A stretch of 30,052 nt of DNA from contig CAMPIP010000004.1 of assembly GCA_946886425.1 (NCBI GenBank), positions 1 through 30,052 of the forward strand, written 5' to 3'. The DNA comes from an uncultured Actinomycetes bacterium (GTDB taxonomy: Bacteria > Actinomycetota > Thermoleophilia > Solirubrobacterales > 70-9). Under the pieces are notes generated by a model. The model did no database searches. It was not told where the DNA came from and saw nothing but the letters and a program-made list of their open reading frames with translations. Positions within the stretch are counted from its first letter, which is position 1, and every line of letters begins with the position of its first letter. The position numbers and the translations under genes are program-made. This document shows positions 1 through 6,561 of the stretch, one piece after another.

Positions 1-486
1 CCCCTGCTCGAGCTCGCCTGGCCGGCCCGGCAGCGACTCACCCGGGGCGGAATCGCGGATGCAGAGGCTGCCTCGCAGGCGCTCGGCGTCGAAGGCGCGC
101 AGGGCCACCCCGGTCTCTACGGTCGCCACGGTCAGCGCGTCGGCGGGCAATCCCTGGCTGCGGAAGGCGCCGTCGCGAAGCCGTTCCAGGGCCAGCTGCT
201 CGACCGGGGTACGGGTGCGGTCGGGGTCGAGTCCGATCTGCCGGAAGAAGACGCGATAGGCCCAGGGGGTCGGCCGTTCCCGCATGTGGATCGCCTGGCT
301 GCCGTAGAAGCGGTCGGACAGGACCCGGAGGTGGCGGCGAACCGGCTCCGGGCTCTTGCCGGGGCGGGCGTCGACCTCGATCCAGGCGATCCCGAGCCCG
401 GGAAACTCAGCCGCGATGTGCGGCGCCACCCAGCCTTGCTCGGGCGAGGGCTCCCAACCGATCGGGTCCGCGGCGCCGGGGGCCAT
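1..486 (-). CDS. B3/4 (tRNA synthetase beta-like) domain protein, partial
   Basis: The reading frame starts at ATG 486 and stays open for 162 codons to the left edge, so the C-terminus lies outside the window. The segment with WAYRVFFRQIGLDPDRTRT, then an EQLALERL helix, LPADALTVATVETGVALRAF and LRGSLCIRDS fits the B3/4 domain. That fold is known from the PheRS beta chain, where it takes part in tRNA and editing functions, and also occurs in stand-alone proteins of uncertain role. The start lies 1 nt past the stop of the thioredoxin-like gene, so it is the last visible gene of the minus-strand operon beginning at 3824. Whether it acts on tRNA or amino acids cannot be told from this fragment. 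The domain call is fairly secure; the function is not. Confidence 0.72.
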   Translation of the reverse strand, partial: MAPGAADPIGWEPSPEQGWVAPHIAAEFPGLGIAWIEVDARPGKSPEPVRRHLRVLSDRFYGSQAIHMRERPTPWAYRVFFRQIGLDPDRTRTPVEQLALERLRDGAFRSQGLPADALTVATVETGVALRAFDAERLRGSLCIRDSAPGESLPGRPGELEQG

Positions 487-487
487 C

Positions 488-1150
488 TCAGCTCCGTTCC
501 GCCCGCCTCGTCGCCTCCAGCAGCTGCTCGACCCGGGCGCTGAGTCCGGCGGCGGCCAGTTCGCCGATCCCGGCCGATTGCAGCGTCCCGCCGGGGTAGG
601 CGTAAGCGAAGGTCGGGCAGCCGCCGACCCGGTAGAGGGCGGCGACGGCGCCGTCGCGGTCATAGCCGACCGGCATCTCCCAGCCGCGCTGGCGGACCAG
701 GTCGCGAACCGTGTCCCGATCGTCGCGAATGTCGAGCGAGAGGAAGTTCACCCGTCCACGGTAGCGCCGGTAGACCGAGTCGACGACGTTCTGCTGCTGG
801 GCGCAGTCGCCACCGCGATCGAACCAGAACGAGATCACCAGCGGCCGGTCGAAGAGGTCGCAGATCCGGATCGCCCCGGCCCCGGGGATCCTGCAGGCGG
901 GGGGGCGAACGTCGCCGCTCGGGCATGGGATCGCCGAGCTCTCGCAATCGTCCTGGGCGACGTTTGCGTCGCCTTCCAGCGGGCCGGCCGCGACCGGTAC
1001 CGCGAACTCCGGCAGCGGCCAGCGGTCCGGCATGCGGTCGAGGCCGAGGGTCTCGCCGCGCTCGCCCTCCCCGCCCAGCGTGTTGATCGCGGCAATGGCG
1101 ATCACAGCCAAGAAGAGCAGGCCGACGATCACCGAGTAGCGGTCCCTCAC
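488..1150 (-). CDS. Membrane-anchored thioredoxin-fold protein with degenerate CXXC
   Basis: This 220-residue protein begins at GTG 1150. Residues about 6-24 form a hydrophobic anchor, so the rest should lie outside the membrane. The strand LVISFWFDRGGDC (104-116) sits where TlpA/ResA proteins have FWATWCxxC, and a CPTF segment later gives the cis-proline loop. The first active-site cysteine is replaced: G113 precedes C116. The insert before the fold carries further cysteines (C69, C76, C86, C97), so a different disulfide could replace the usual pair. It lies 42 nt after the ABC ATPase stop and 1 nt before the B3/4 gene, which suggests cotranscription with the lipid transporter. The fold call is good. 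Oxidoreductase activity is doubtful, and a structural or peroxiredoxin-like role is possible. Confidence 0.68.
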   Translation of the reverse strand: MRDRYSVIVGLLFLAVIAIAAINTLGGEGERGETLGLDRMPDRWPLPEFAVPVAAGPLEGDANVAQDDCESSAIPCPSGDVRPPACRIPGAGAIRICDLFDRPLVISFWFDRGGDCAQQQNVVDSVYRRYRGRVNFLSLDIRDDRDTVRDLVRQRGWEMPVGYDRDGAVAALYRVGGCPTFAYAYPGGTLQSAGIGELAAAGLSARVEQLLEATRRAERS

Positions 1151-1192
1151 GGCGCACCGCCAGCCGGGGCGAGCGGGCGCCGGCCCACCGGC

Positions 1193-2221
1193 TCAGTCCA
1201 TCGAGAGCGGGCCGGTGACGTCCGCGTTGAGGAACTGGCTGACGAAGGGGTTGCTGGAGTCGAACAGCTCTTCTTTGGGGCCCGACTCGACGATCTTGCC
1301 GCTCCACAGCACGGCGATGAAGTCGGCGATCCGGCGGGCGGTGCCGAGGTCGTGGCTGATCACCAGGTAGCAGCCGCCGTTCTCGGCGTGGACCTCGCGG
1401 ATCAACTCGCAGAGCAGCGCGGTCCGCACCGGGTCGAGGCCGGAGTCGGGCTCGTCGAACATCACGATCGCCGGTTCCAGCACCAGTGCCCGGGCGAAGC
1501 CAGCACGCTTGCGCATCCCGCCCGAGAGCTCGTTCGGCATCTTGTAGGTCGCCTCGGAGAGGCCGACCTCCTTGAGGCGGCGGTTGACGATCTCGCCGAT
1601 CTCTTCCTCGCTTTTGTCGGTGTGCTGCCGCAGCGGGAAGGCGGTGTTGTCGTAGATGTTCATCGAGCCGAACAGGGCGCCGTCCTGGAACAGCAGGCCG
1701 AACTTTTTGCGGACGTCGAAGAGTTCGTCGTCGGTCATGTTCGGGATCGACTCGCCGTGGACGAGAACGTCGCCGGAGTCCGGGTAGAGCAGCCCGACGA
1801 TGTGCTTGATCAGCACGCTCTTGCCGGTCCCGGAGGGGCCGAGCACCATCGAGACCTGGTCCTCGGGCAGGCCGAGGTTGAGGCCGTTGAGGATGCGGGC
1901 GCGGCCGAACTGTTTGACGAGGTCGATGATCTCGATCGCGTCGGTGCCGCCGTGGTCGCGCTTACGGCCGGTGTGGAAGCGGTATGGATCGTGCTCCTGC
2001 GGATCGACGCCGGGAATGATGAAGTCCCGCCCCATCGTCGCCCCGTCCTCGCTGATGTAGGGACCGGAGGAGGAAGCGCTCCGGGGATGCCCCGGGGTCT
2101 CGGCCATCGGCTCGGGGGAGACGGGCTCGACCGGGTCGCCGATCTGCGGCGCCTCTTCGCCGCTCTCCTCGGCCTCGGCCTGGAGCTCCTCTTCTTCCCT
2201 GCGGTTCTCGTCCTCGATCAA
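1193..2221 (-). CDS. mlaF: MlaF/Mkl-type ABC transporter ATP-binding protein
   Basis: This is the ATPase of a lipid-transport ABC system, expected on the cytoplasmic side of two MlaE permeases. I place the start at TTG 2221 because GGAGG lies 6 nt upstream and the permease stop is only 2 nt away, giving 342 residues. Walker A is GPSGTGKS at 128-135. The signature LSGGMRKRAGFARAL, Walker B IVMFDEPDSGLDP and the H-loop VISHD follow in order. The LSGGMRKR signature is typical of MlaF/Mkl (MceG) rather than general importers. The first roughly 90 residues are an extra acidic, proline-containing tail (EEEELQAEAEESGEE) not needed for the fold; internal ATG codons at residues 39 and 63 are alternative starts. 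It is the third gene of the operon. No MCE-domain substrate protein is encoded in this window. Confidence 0.93.
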   Translation of the reverse strand: MIEDENRREEEELQAEAEESGEEAPQIGDPVEPVSPEPMAETPGHPRSASSSGPYISEDGATMGRDFIIPGVDPQEHDPYRFHTGRKRDHGGTDAIEIIDLVKQFGRARILNGLNLGLPEDQVSMVLGPSGTGKSVLIKHIVGLLYPDSGDVLVHGESIPNMTDDELFDVRKKFGLLFQDGALFGSMNIYDNTAFPLRQHTDKSEEEIGEIVNRRLKEVGLSEATYKMPNELSGGMRKRAGFARALVLEPAIVMFDEPDSGLDPVRTALLCELIREVHAENGGCYLVISHDLGTARRIADFIAVLWSGKIVESGPKEELFDSSNPFVSQFLNADVTGPLSMD

Positions 2222-2223
2222 CG

Positions 2224-3021
2224 TCAGCCTCCTATCGGCGCCCTCGGGTTGGCACCCCAGAAGACCAGGGTTCCCAACATCCCGATGATGTGCACTAAGA
2301 CGATGTTGAGCACCATCGACTTGGCGGTCGCGGTGCCCACTCCGACCGGCCCGCCCGAGGCGGTGTAGCCGTAGTAACAGCCCACCAGCACGATCGCGGT
2401 GGCCATGAACATGCCCTTGATCAAGCTGTAGAAGAGATCGGGCGGGTTCTGGAACATCCAGAAGATCAGCAGGTAGCCGCCTGAGGAGACGTCGCCGATC
2501 TGCTGGACGACCGCCACGTAGCTGGCCAGGTACATGATCCCGATCCCGACCAGGTACATGAACGGGAAGGCGATCCAGGCGGCCAGCAGGCGGGTCGCGC
2601 AGAGGAAGGTCACCGGCGGGACCCCCATCACCTCGAGGGCGTCTATCTCGTCGGAGATCCGCATCGCTCCGAGCTCGGCGACGATCCCGGTCCCGACCTT
2701 GGCCGCCAGCATGTAGCCGAAGGCGTAGGGCAGCACCTCCCGAAGATCGCACCAGGCGGAAAATAGACCGGCGTAGGCGGGCGCGCCCTGGGCGCGCAGC
2801 AAGTAGGCGCCCTCGATCCCGCACTGCAGGCCGAGAATGAAGACCAGGCCCCAGATGATCAGGGCCGAGCCGAGGATCAGGATCCCGGCCTGACGCAGGC
2901 TCTCGCCGAAGAAACGGAGGACCCGGCCCGAGTAGACGAGCCCGGCGACGCGCGAGCCGAAGCGGGCGATGTCCCCGAAGGAGTCGAGCCAGCCGCGGGG
3001 GACCTCGAGCCAGTCGTTCAT
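2224..3021 (-). CDS. mlaE: MlaE/YrbE-family ABC transporter permease (second of pair)
   Basis: This 265-residue integral membrane protein starts at ATG 3021, which overlaps the stop of the preceding permease by 4 bp (ATGA). The family core is clear: EVLPYAFGYMLAAKVGTGIVAELGAMR, then the conserved ISDEIDALEVMGVPP motif where the ATPase docks, and a final GYTASGGPVGVGTATAKSMV segment. Several hydrophobic stretches form the MlaE helices. MlaE/YrbE proteins work as dimers or heterodimers with an MlaF-type ATPase and move lipids or steroids with MCE proteins. Two adjacent, different permeases are typical of the actinobacterial YrbEA/YrbEB arrangement. The ATPase gene follows after 2 nt. The substrate cannot be inferred from the sequence. 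Confidence 0.93.
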   Translation of the reverse strand: MNDWLEVPRGWLDSFGDIARFGSRVAGLVYSGRVLRFFGESLRQAGILILGSALIIWGLVFILGLQCGIEGAYLLRAQGAPAYAGLFSAWCDLREVLPYAFGYMLAAKVGTGIVAELGAMRISDEIDALEVMGVPPVTFLCATRLLAAWIAFPFMYLVGIGIMYLASYVAVVQQIGDVSSGGYLLIFWMFQNPPDLFYSLIKGMFMATAIVLVGCYYGYTASGGPVGVGTATAKSMVLNIVLVHIIGMLGTLVFWGANPRAPIGG

Positions 3022-3824
3022 CGGATCGTCTGCAGCTCCGGGTTGGTCGCGAGCAGGGTCTGGGTGAAGACGTAGTTGAACGCGAAGACGCCCATGAAGG
3101 CGATCACGACCGCCTCGTTGACCGCACGACCCACCCCGGCGGCGCCGCCGGACGCGGTCATCCCCTTGTACGAGCAGACGACGGCGATGATCGCCCCGAA
3201 CAGGGTGCACTTGATCACCGAGCCTGCGAGATCGAGAATCGAGGCGTTGGAGAAGAGCGTGGCGAAGAAGCCACCGAGCGGCTGGCCGTAGAGAAGCTCG
3301 GTGAGGATGCCGCCGCTGATCCCGAAGACCAGGGCGTAGATGTCGAGCAGGCCGGTGATCACCATCAGGGCCAGGAAGCGCGGCACGACCAGGTTCTTGA
3401 TCGGGTCGACGCCGAGCACCTGCAGGGCGTCGAGCTCCTCGCGGATCTTCCGGGCTCCCAGATCGGCGGTGATCGCGGTGCCGGCGACGCCGGCGACGAC
3501 GACCGCGGTAACGAACGGCGCGAACTCGCGGATCGAGGCGAGCACGAAGAAGCCGCCGAGACGGTCGAGAGAGCCGAAAAGCGTGAACACGTTCGCCGCC
3601 TGCAGGCCCGGCGCCCCGAACCCGAAGGCGACCGTCGAGACCAGCAGCGGGAACCAGCAGAGCTGCAGGGCGAAGAGGAACTGGCCAATGAACTCCTCGC
3701 CGTAGGGGTAGGGCGGTTTGACCGCGGAAACGAGCGTGCGAGCAGTGAGGATCATCATGTCCCCTACCTGCTCGAACAGCGACCTGGCGGGCGCAAACGC
3801 CCTGTTCACTGCGGTTCCGACCAT
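3018..3824 (-). CDS. mlaE: MlaE/YrbE-family ABC transporter permease (first of pair)
   Basis: This is the first gene of the minus-strand operon. I choose ATG 3824 (268 residues) because GGAGGAG sits just upstream; the frame continues upstream but without a comparable ribosome site. The hallmark permease segments are REFAPFVTAVVVAGVAGTA, the motif IREELDALQVLGVDPIKNLV and the C-terminal GMTASGGAAGVGRAVNEAVV. The EELDALQVLG motif corresponds to EIDALEVMG in the next gene, so the two permeases are diverged paralogues likely forming a heterodimer. The stop overlaps the next start by 4 bp, which supports translational coupling. The divergent 171-bp gap upstream holds a promoter-like box and an inverted repeat. 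Confidence 0.92.
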   Translation of the reverse strand: MVGTAVNRAFAPARSLFEQVGDMMILTARTLVSAVKPPYPYGEEFIGQFLFALQLCWFPLLVSTVAFGFGAPGLQAANVFTLFGSLDRLGGFFVLASIREFAPFVTAVVVAGVAGTAITADLGARKIREELDALQVLGVDPIKNLVVPRFLALMVITGLLDIYALVFGISGGILTELLYGQPLGGFFATLFSNASILDLAGSVIKCTLFGAIIAVVCSYKGMTASGGAAGVGRAVNEAVVIAFMGVFAFNYVFTQTLLATNPELQTIR

Positions 3825-3878
3825 TTCTCCTCCACGAGCCGCGCCCACGCGTGTGCGACGCCCCACTCTCAGCCGGGA

Positions 3879-3904
3879 AGTCTATGGGATGGGTCAGGCC
3901 CATC
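3879..3904 (-). promoter_or_regulatory. Candidate promoter and operator of the MlaE operon
   Basis: On the minus strand TAGACT (3884-3879) fits the actinobacterial -10 pattern TANNNT, about 55 bp before the first permease start. Directly upstream, in the spacer/-35 zone, is the inverted repeat GATGGG-TCAGG-CCCATC (3888-3904), a plausible regulator site. No clear -35 hexamer is visible. The rest of the 3825-3995 gap shows nothing else I can name apart from the divergent promoter at 3981. Confidence 0.4.
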
Positions 3905-3980
3905 GAGCGGCAGAGTGTTGAGATACCGCTAACCCGACCAGGGGGGCCCCAAACGCCTCTGTGGACGGGAAAGCGCGTGG

Positions 3981-3986
3981 TATGTT
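3981..3986 (+). promoter_or_regulatory. Candidate -10 box (TATGTT) of lipoprotein gene
   Basis: TATGTT fits TANNNT and ends 9 nt before the TTG start at 3996. No Shine-Dalgarno lies between, so a leaderless or near-leaderless transcript is likely. Confidence 0.4.
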
Positions 3987-3995
3987 CCGGCCGCT

Positions 3996-4688
3996 TTGCG
4001 GGGGACCGGAAGATATTCCCGGCGCACCCGCCTCCGAGCCACCGCGACCGGGGTTGCCGCTGTGGCCGTGGCGGTGCTGCTTGGCGCCTGTGGCGGCGAA
4101 TCCTCGTCGGACTCGAACGAACGGGCCGGCACCTACGACCTGCGCGTCACCGAGGCGAGCTTCCCGACCGAACAGCAGCTCGGCCAGACCTCGCTGCTGC
4201 GACTGGGCGTCCGCAACAGCGGCGAGGAGACCGTTCCCAACCTGACCGTGACGATGTCGATCGCCGGCAAGCAGGGCTCGGCCTCCTCGGTGCCGTTCGC
4301 GACCCGCGACGCGACGGCGGGGCTGGCGCAGCCGGACCGGCCGGTCTGGGTCCTCGCCGCCGGCTACCCGAAGCGGGGCGATTCCCAGGATCCGGGCGGC
4401 GCCACCACCTCGAACCCCCGCACCTACGCCTTCGGGCCGCTGAAACGGGGTGAGACCAAGGAAGCCGTCTGGAAGCTGGTCGCGGTCAAAGCCGGCGACT
4501 ACACGATCGAGTACGCGGTCGGCGCCGGCCTCGCCAGCGACATCAAGGCGGAGACCAGGGGCGGCGTCGCCCCCGGCGGCTCCTTCGTCGTCGACATCAC
4601 CAGCGACCTGCCCGAAACCGAAGTGACGCCGAGCGGCGAAGTCGTCGAAATCGGCGGCGGCTCCGGCCAGGGCAACAAGGGCGAGTAG
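3996..4688 (+). CDS. Secreted lipoprotein of unknown function
   Basis: This 230-residue product starts at TTG 3996. The arginine-rich N-terminus, hydrophobic run VAAVAVAVLLGAC and lipobox cysteine C32 predict a lipid-anchored extracytoplasmic protein. After a serine/glycine linker the mature part has an Ig/CARDB-like look: LLRLGVRNSGEETVPNLTV resembles beta-sandwich repeats about non-identical strands, and a later VWKLVAVKAGDYTIEYAVGAG strand pattern matches. The tail is glycine-rich (GGGSGQGNKGE). No catalytic motif is visible. It lies 30 nt before the sugar dehydrogenase gene on the same strand, so the two may be cotranscribed, although the dehydrogenase has its own -10-like box. I do not recognise a named family; a CARDB-like adhesive or accessory lipoprotein is only a suggestion. 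Confidence 0.75.
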   Translation: MRGTGRYSRRTRLRATATGVAAVAVAVLLGACGGESSSDSNERAGTYDLRVTEASFPTEQQLGQTSLLRLGVRNSGEETVPNLTVTMSIAGKQGSASSVPFATRDATAGLAQPDRPVWVLAAGYPKRGDSQDPGGATTSNPRTYAFGPLKRGETKEAVWKLVAVKAGDYTIEYAVGAGLASDIKAETRGGVAPGGSFVVDITSDLPETEVTPSGEVVEIGGGSGQGNKGE

Positions 4689-4705
4689 CCGCGGCGGCCG
4701 GCGGG

Positions 4706-4711
4706 TACCGT
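4706..4711 (+). promoter_or_regulatory. Candidate -10 box (TACCGT) of sugar dehydrogenase gene
   Basis: TACCGT ends 7 nt before GTG 4719, the spacing expected when the first transcribed base is the start codon. No ribosome site is present. Confidence 0.4.
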
Positions 4712-4718
4712 CTCGCCT

Positions 4719-5924
4719 GTGAGACCGCGCCTCGTCACCGTCCTGTTCAGCGCCGCGGCACTCTGTCTCGGCCTGCCCGCCTGCGGCTCGGCTGAGGAGC
4801 CTTCCCAGCACAGGGGCTCGCAGCAGCCGGCCAAAGCAGCGGCCGCGAAGGGCAAGCTGGCGCTGAAGCAGGTCGGCAACTTCCAGGAACCCGTCTACGT
4901 CGCCGCGGCGCCGGGCTTCCCGCGGCTGCTCTTCGTGGTCGAGCAGGAGGGCCGGGTGATGGCCCTCGAGGGGGGACGGCGCCGGGGGACCTTCCTCGAC
5001 CTCAGCGGTGAGATCTCCTCGGGCGGCGAGCGAGGGCTGCTCTCGATCGCCTTCCCGCCCGACTACGCCAGCAGCCGCGGCTTCTACGTCTATTACACCG
5101 ACCCGGCCGGCAACATCCGCGTCGACGAATTCAAGCGGCGCAGCCCGACCCGGGCGGCGGCGGGGTCCCGGCGCCAGGTCATCCTCATCCCCCACCCCGT
5201 CAACTCAAACCACAACGGCGGCCAGTTGCAGTTCCTCGGCGACCTGCTGTTCCTCGGCACCGGCGACGGCGGCTCGGCCGGCGATCCGCCCAACAACGCC
5301 CAGAACAAGGACTCGCTGCTCGGCAAGCTGCTGCGCATCGACCCGCGGCCGTCCGGCGGCGACCCCTACTCGGTCCCCGCCTCCAACCCCTTCGTCGGCA
5401 AGCCGGGCCGCGACGAGATCTACAGCTACGGCCTCCGCAACCCCTTCCGCTTCTCTTTCGACACGGTCAGCTCCGGACAGCCGCGGATCGCGATCGGCGA
5501 CGTCGGCCAGAACGACTTCGAGGAGCTCGACTACACCACCGTCGCCGCCGCCGGCGGCGCCAACTTCGGCTGGGACGCCTTCGAGGGCCGCTCCCCCTAC
5601 GACGACGAGAACGGCGACACCCCCGACCCCGGCGGCACCGTCAAGCCGATCTTCGCCTACCCGCACAGCCGCGGCGGCAGCTGCTCGATCATCGGTGGCT
5701 ACGTGGTCCGCGACCGCGCCCTCCGTTCTCTATATAAGCGTTACGTCTACGCCGACCTCTGCGAGGGCGAGCTGCGCAGCCTCGTCCCCCACCTGAAACG
5801 GGCCGGCCGCGACCGCAAGCTCGGCCTCAGCGTCGCCAGCCCCAGCTCCTTCGGCGAAGACGCTCGCGGCCACCTCTACATCACCTCGCTCGACGGCCCG
5901 GTCTATCGGCTAGTTGAAAGGTGA
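4719..5924 (+). CDS. PQQ-dependent sugar dehydrogenase-like lipoprotein (GSDH family)
   Basis: This is a 401-residue member of the glucose/sorbosone dehydrogenase family, six-bladed beta-propellers that oxidise aldose sugars using PQQ in soluble glucose dehydrogenase. GTG 4719 is followed by a signal peptide with lipobox LGLPAC (C22), so it is a lipoprotein. Family segments appear in order: FQEPVYVAAAPG, GERGLLSIAFPPDY, NSNHNGGQLQF containing the catalytic-type histidine H165, GTGDGGSAGDPPNNAQN, LLGKLLRIDP, SYGLRNPFRFSFD, IGDVGQNDFEELD, GANFGWDAFEG and IIGGYVVRD. Length and motif order are normal. No PQQ synthesis gene is in the window. Many family members have unproven substrates, so activity as a sugar dehydrogenase is inferred from the family. 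Confidence 0.88.
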   Translation: MRPRLVTVLFSAAALCLGLPACGSAEEPSQHRGSQQPAKAAAAKGKLALKQVGNFQEPVYVAAAPGFPRLLFVVEQEGRVMALEGGRRRGTFLDLSGEISSGGERGLLSIAFPPDYASSRGFYVYYTDPAGNIRVDEFKRRSPTRAAAGSRRQVILIPHPVNSNHNGGQLQFLGDLLFLGTGDGGSAGDPPNNAQNKDSLLGKLLRIDPRPSGGDPYSVPASNPFVGKPGRDEIYSYGLRNPFRFSFDTVSSGQPRIAIGDVGQNDFEELDYTTVAAAGGANFGWDAFEGRSPYDDENGDTPDPGGTVKPIFAYPHSRGGSCSIIGGYVVRDRALRSLYKRYVYADLCEGELRSLVPHLKRAGRDRKLGLSVASPSSFGEDARGHLYITSLDGPVYRLVER

Positions 5925-5970
5925 CGGGACAGTTCCGTCGGATTGCCGCCCCACGATTGGCACCTTCCCC

Positions 5971-6001
5971 GCACCACCCGTTGCATCTTTTTGTCTACGC
6001 T
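5971..6001 (+). promoter_or_regulatory. Conserved promoter block of first coiled-coil gene
   Basis: The block GCACCACCCGTTGCATC plus TTTTTGTCTACGCT recurs nearly unchanged at 8209-8239 before the paralogous gene: three mismatches in its first 28 positions, with the same 23-nt offset from ACCAC(C/G) to the TAC(GCT/AGT) box. TACGCT ends 9 nt before ATG 6011. The conserved part has no TTGACA, so an alternative sigma factor or activator is possible. Confidence 0.5.
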
Positions 6002-6010
6002 GGCATCATC

Positions 6011-6352
6011 ATGGCAGCGATGAGAACGCACTGGCCAGACGACCGGATCGACGATCTGAAGGAGCAGGTCGATTCCGGCTTCGCGCAAGTCGACAAGCGC
6101 TTCGAACACGTCGATCAGCGCTTCAACCGGGTTGACGAGCGCATCGACGCCCTGAAAAGCGAAGTTCAGGACCAGGGCACCGAACTCCGCGGGAAGATCG
6201 AGGAGCAGGGCAAGGAACTCCGCGTGGCGATCGAGAAGCAGGGCGCCGTGGTGAATAACCGTTTCGCCACGATCGAGCGGCGCTTCGAGGTAATCCTGGG
6301 CACGCTGCTGACCGGGTTCGCCGGCCTGATCGTCAGCAACCTGCTCGGCTGA
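6011..6352 (+). CDS. Small coiled-coil protein with C-terminal membrane anchor (paralogue 1)
   Basis: This 113-residue protein has no named family that I recognise. I place the start at ATG 6011 because the paralogue shares sequence from that codon on and because the promoter-like block ends just before it. After MAAMRTHWPDDRIDDL comes a long amphipathic coiled coil with heptads VDKRFEH, VDQRFNR, VDERIDA, continuing through residues about 20-90. It ends in a hydrophobic segment, ILGTLLTGFAGLIVSNLLG, which probably anchors it in the membrane with the coil in the cytoplasm. The gene at 8250 is a shorter copy. The two flank the aldehyde dehydrogenase gene. A role as an oligomeric scaffold is inference from shape only. 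Confidence 0.72.
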   Translation: MAAMRTHWPDDRIDDLKEQVDSGFAQVDKRFEHVDQRFNRVDERIDALKSEVQDQGTELRGKIEEQGKELRVAIEKQGAVVNNRFATIERRFEVILGTLLTGFAGLIVSNLLG

Positions 6353-6511
6353 CGACGGGCGAGCATGGCAACGGCTCGACGCCCGCGCTCGGCGCACCGA
6401 CGAGAGCGTCCGAGAAGTCAGGGCCGGACTAGTTGACCGACCTCTGCTCGCCCGCTCGCGAGCACAAATAGCCCCGACTCCAGGTAATTCGCCAGGCTCA
6501 CCGAACCGGGG

Positions 6512-6537
6512 TACAGTTTGGCTGGGCAGCCAAACTG
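6512..6537 (+). promoter_or_regulatory. Perfect operator-like palindrome over promoter of aldehyde dehydrogenase
   Basis: CAGTTTGGCTG (6514-6524) and CAGCCAAACTG (6527-6537) are perfect 11-bp inverted arms around GG. A -10-like TACAGT (6512-6517) overlaps the left arm, so a dimeric repressor bound here would block initiation. A 2-nt loop makes an RNA hairpin terminator unlikely, and no T-run follows. The next start, GTG 6562, has its own ribosome site. No regulator gene lies adjacent. Confidence 0.6.
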
Positions 6538-6561
6538 CAGAGGGCGACGAAGGGAGCAGCG

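Noticed and set aside
356..2368. Long open frame on the plus strand across the MlaE/MlaF operon
   Set aside because: It is antisense to clearly conserved genes, has an Ala/Gly/Arg/Val-biased product without domains, and owes its length to high GC.
5733..5741. TATATAA-like stretch as a promoter
   Set aside because: It lies inside the sugar dehydrogenase coding region (SLYKRY codons) with no gene start downstream.
6514..6537. Rho-independent terminator of the first coiled-coil gene
   Set aside because: The 2-nt centre cannot form a normal loop, there is no T-run, and the site overlaps a -10-like box, so an operator is more likely.
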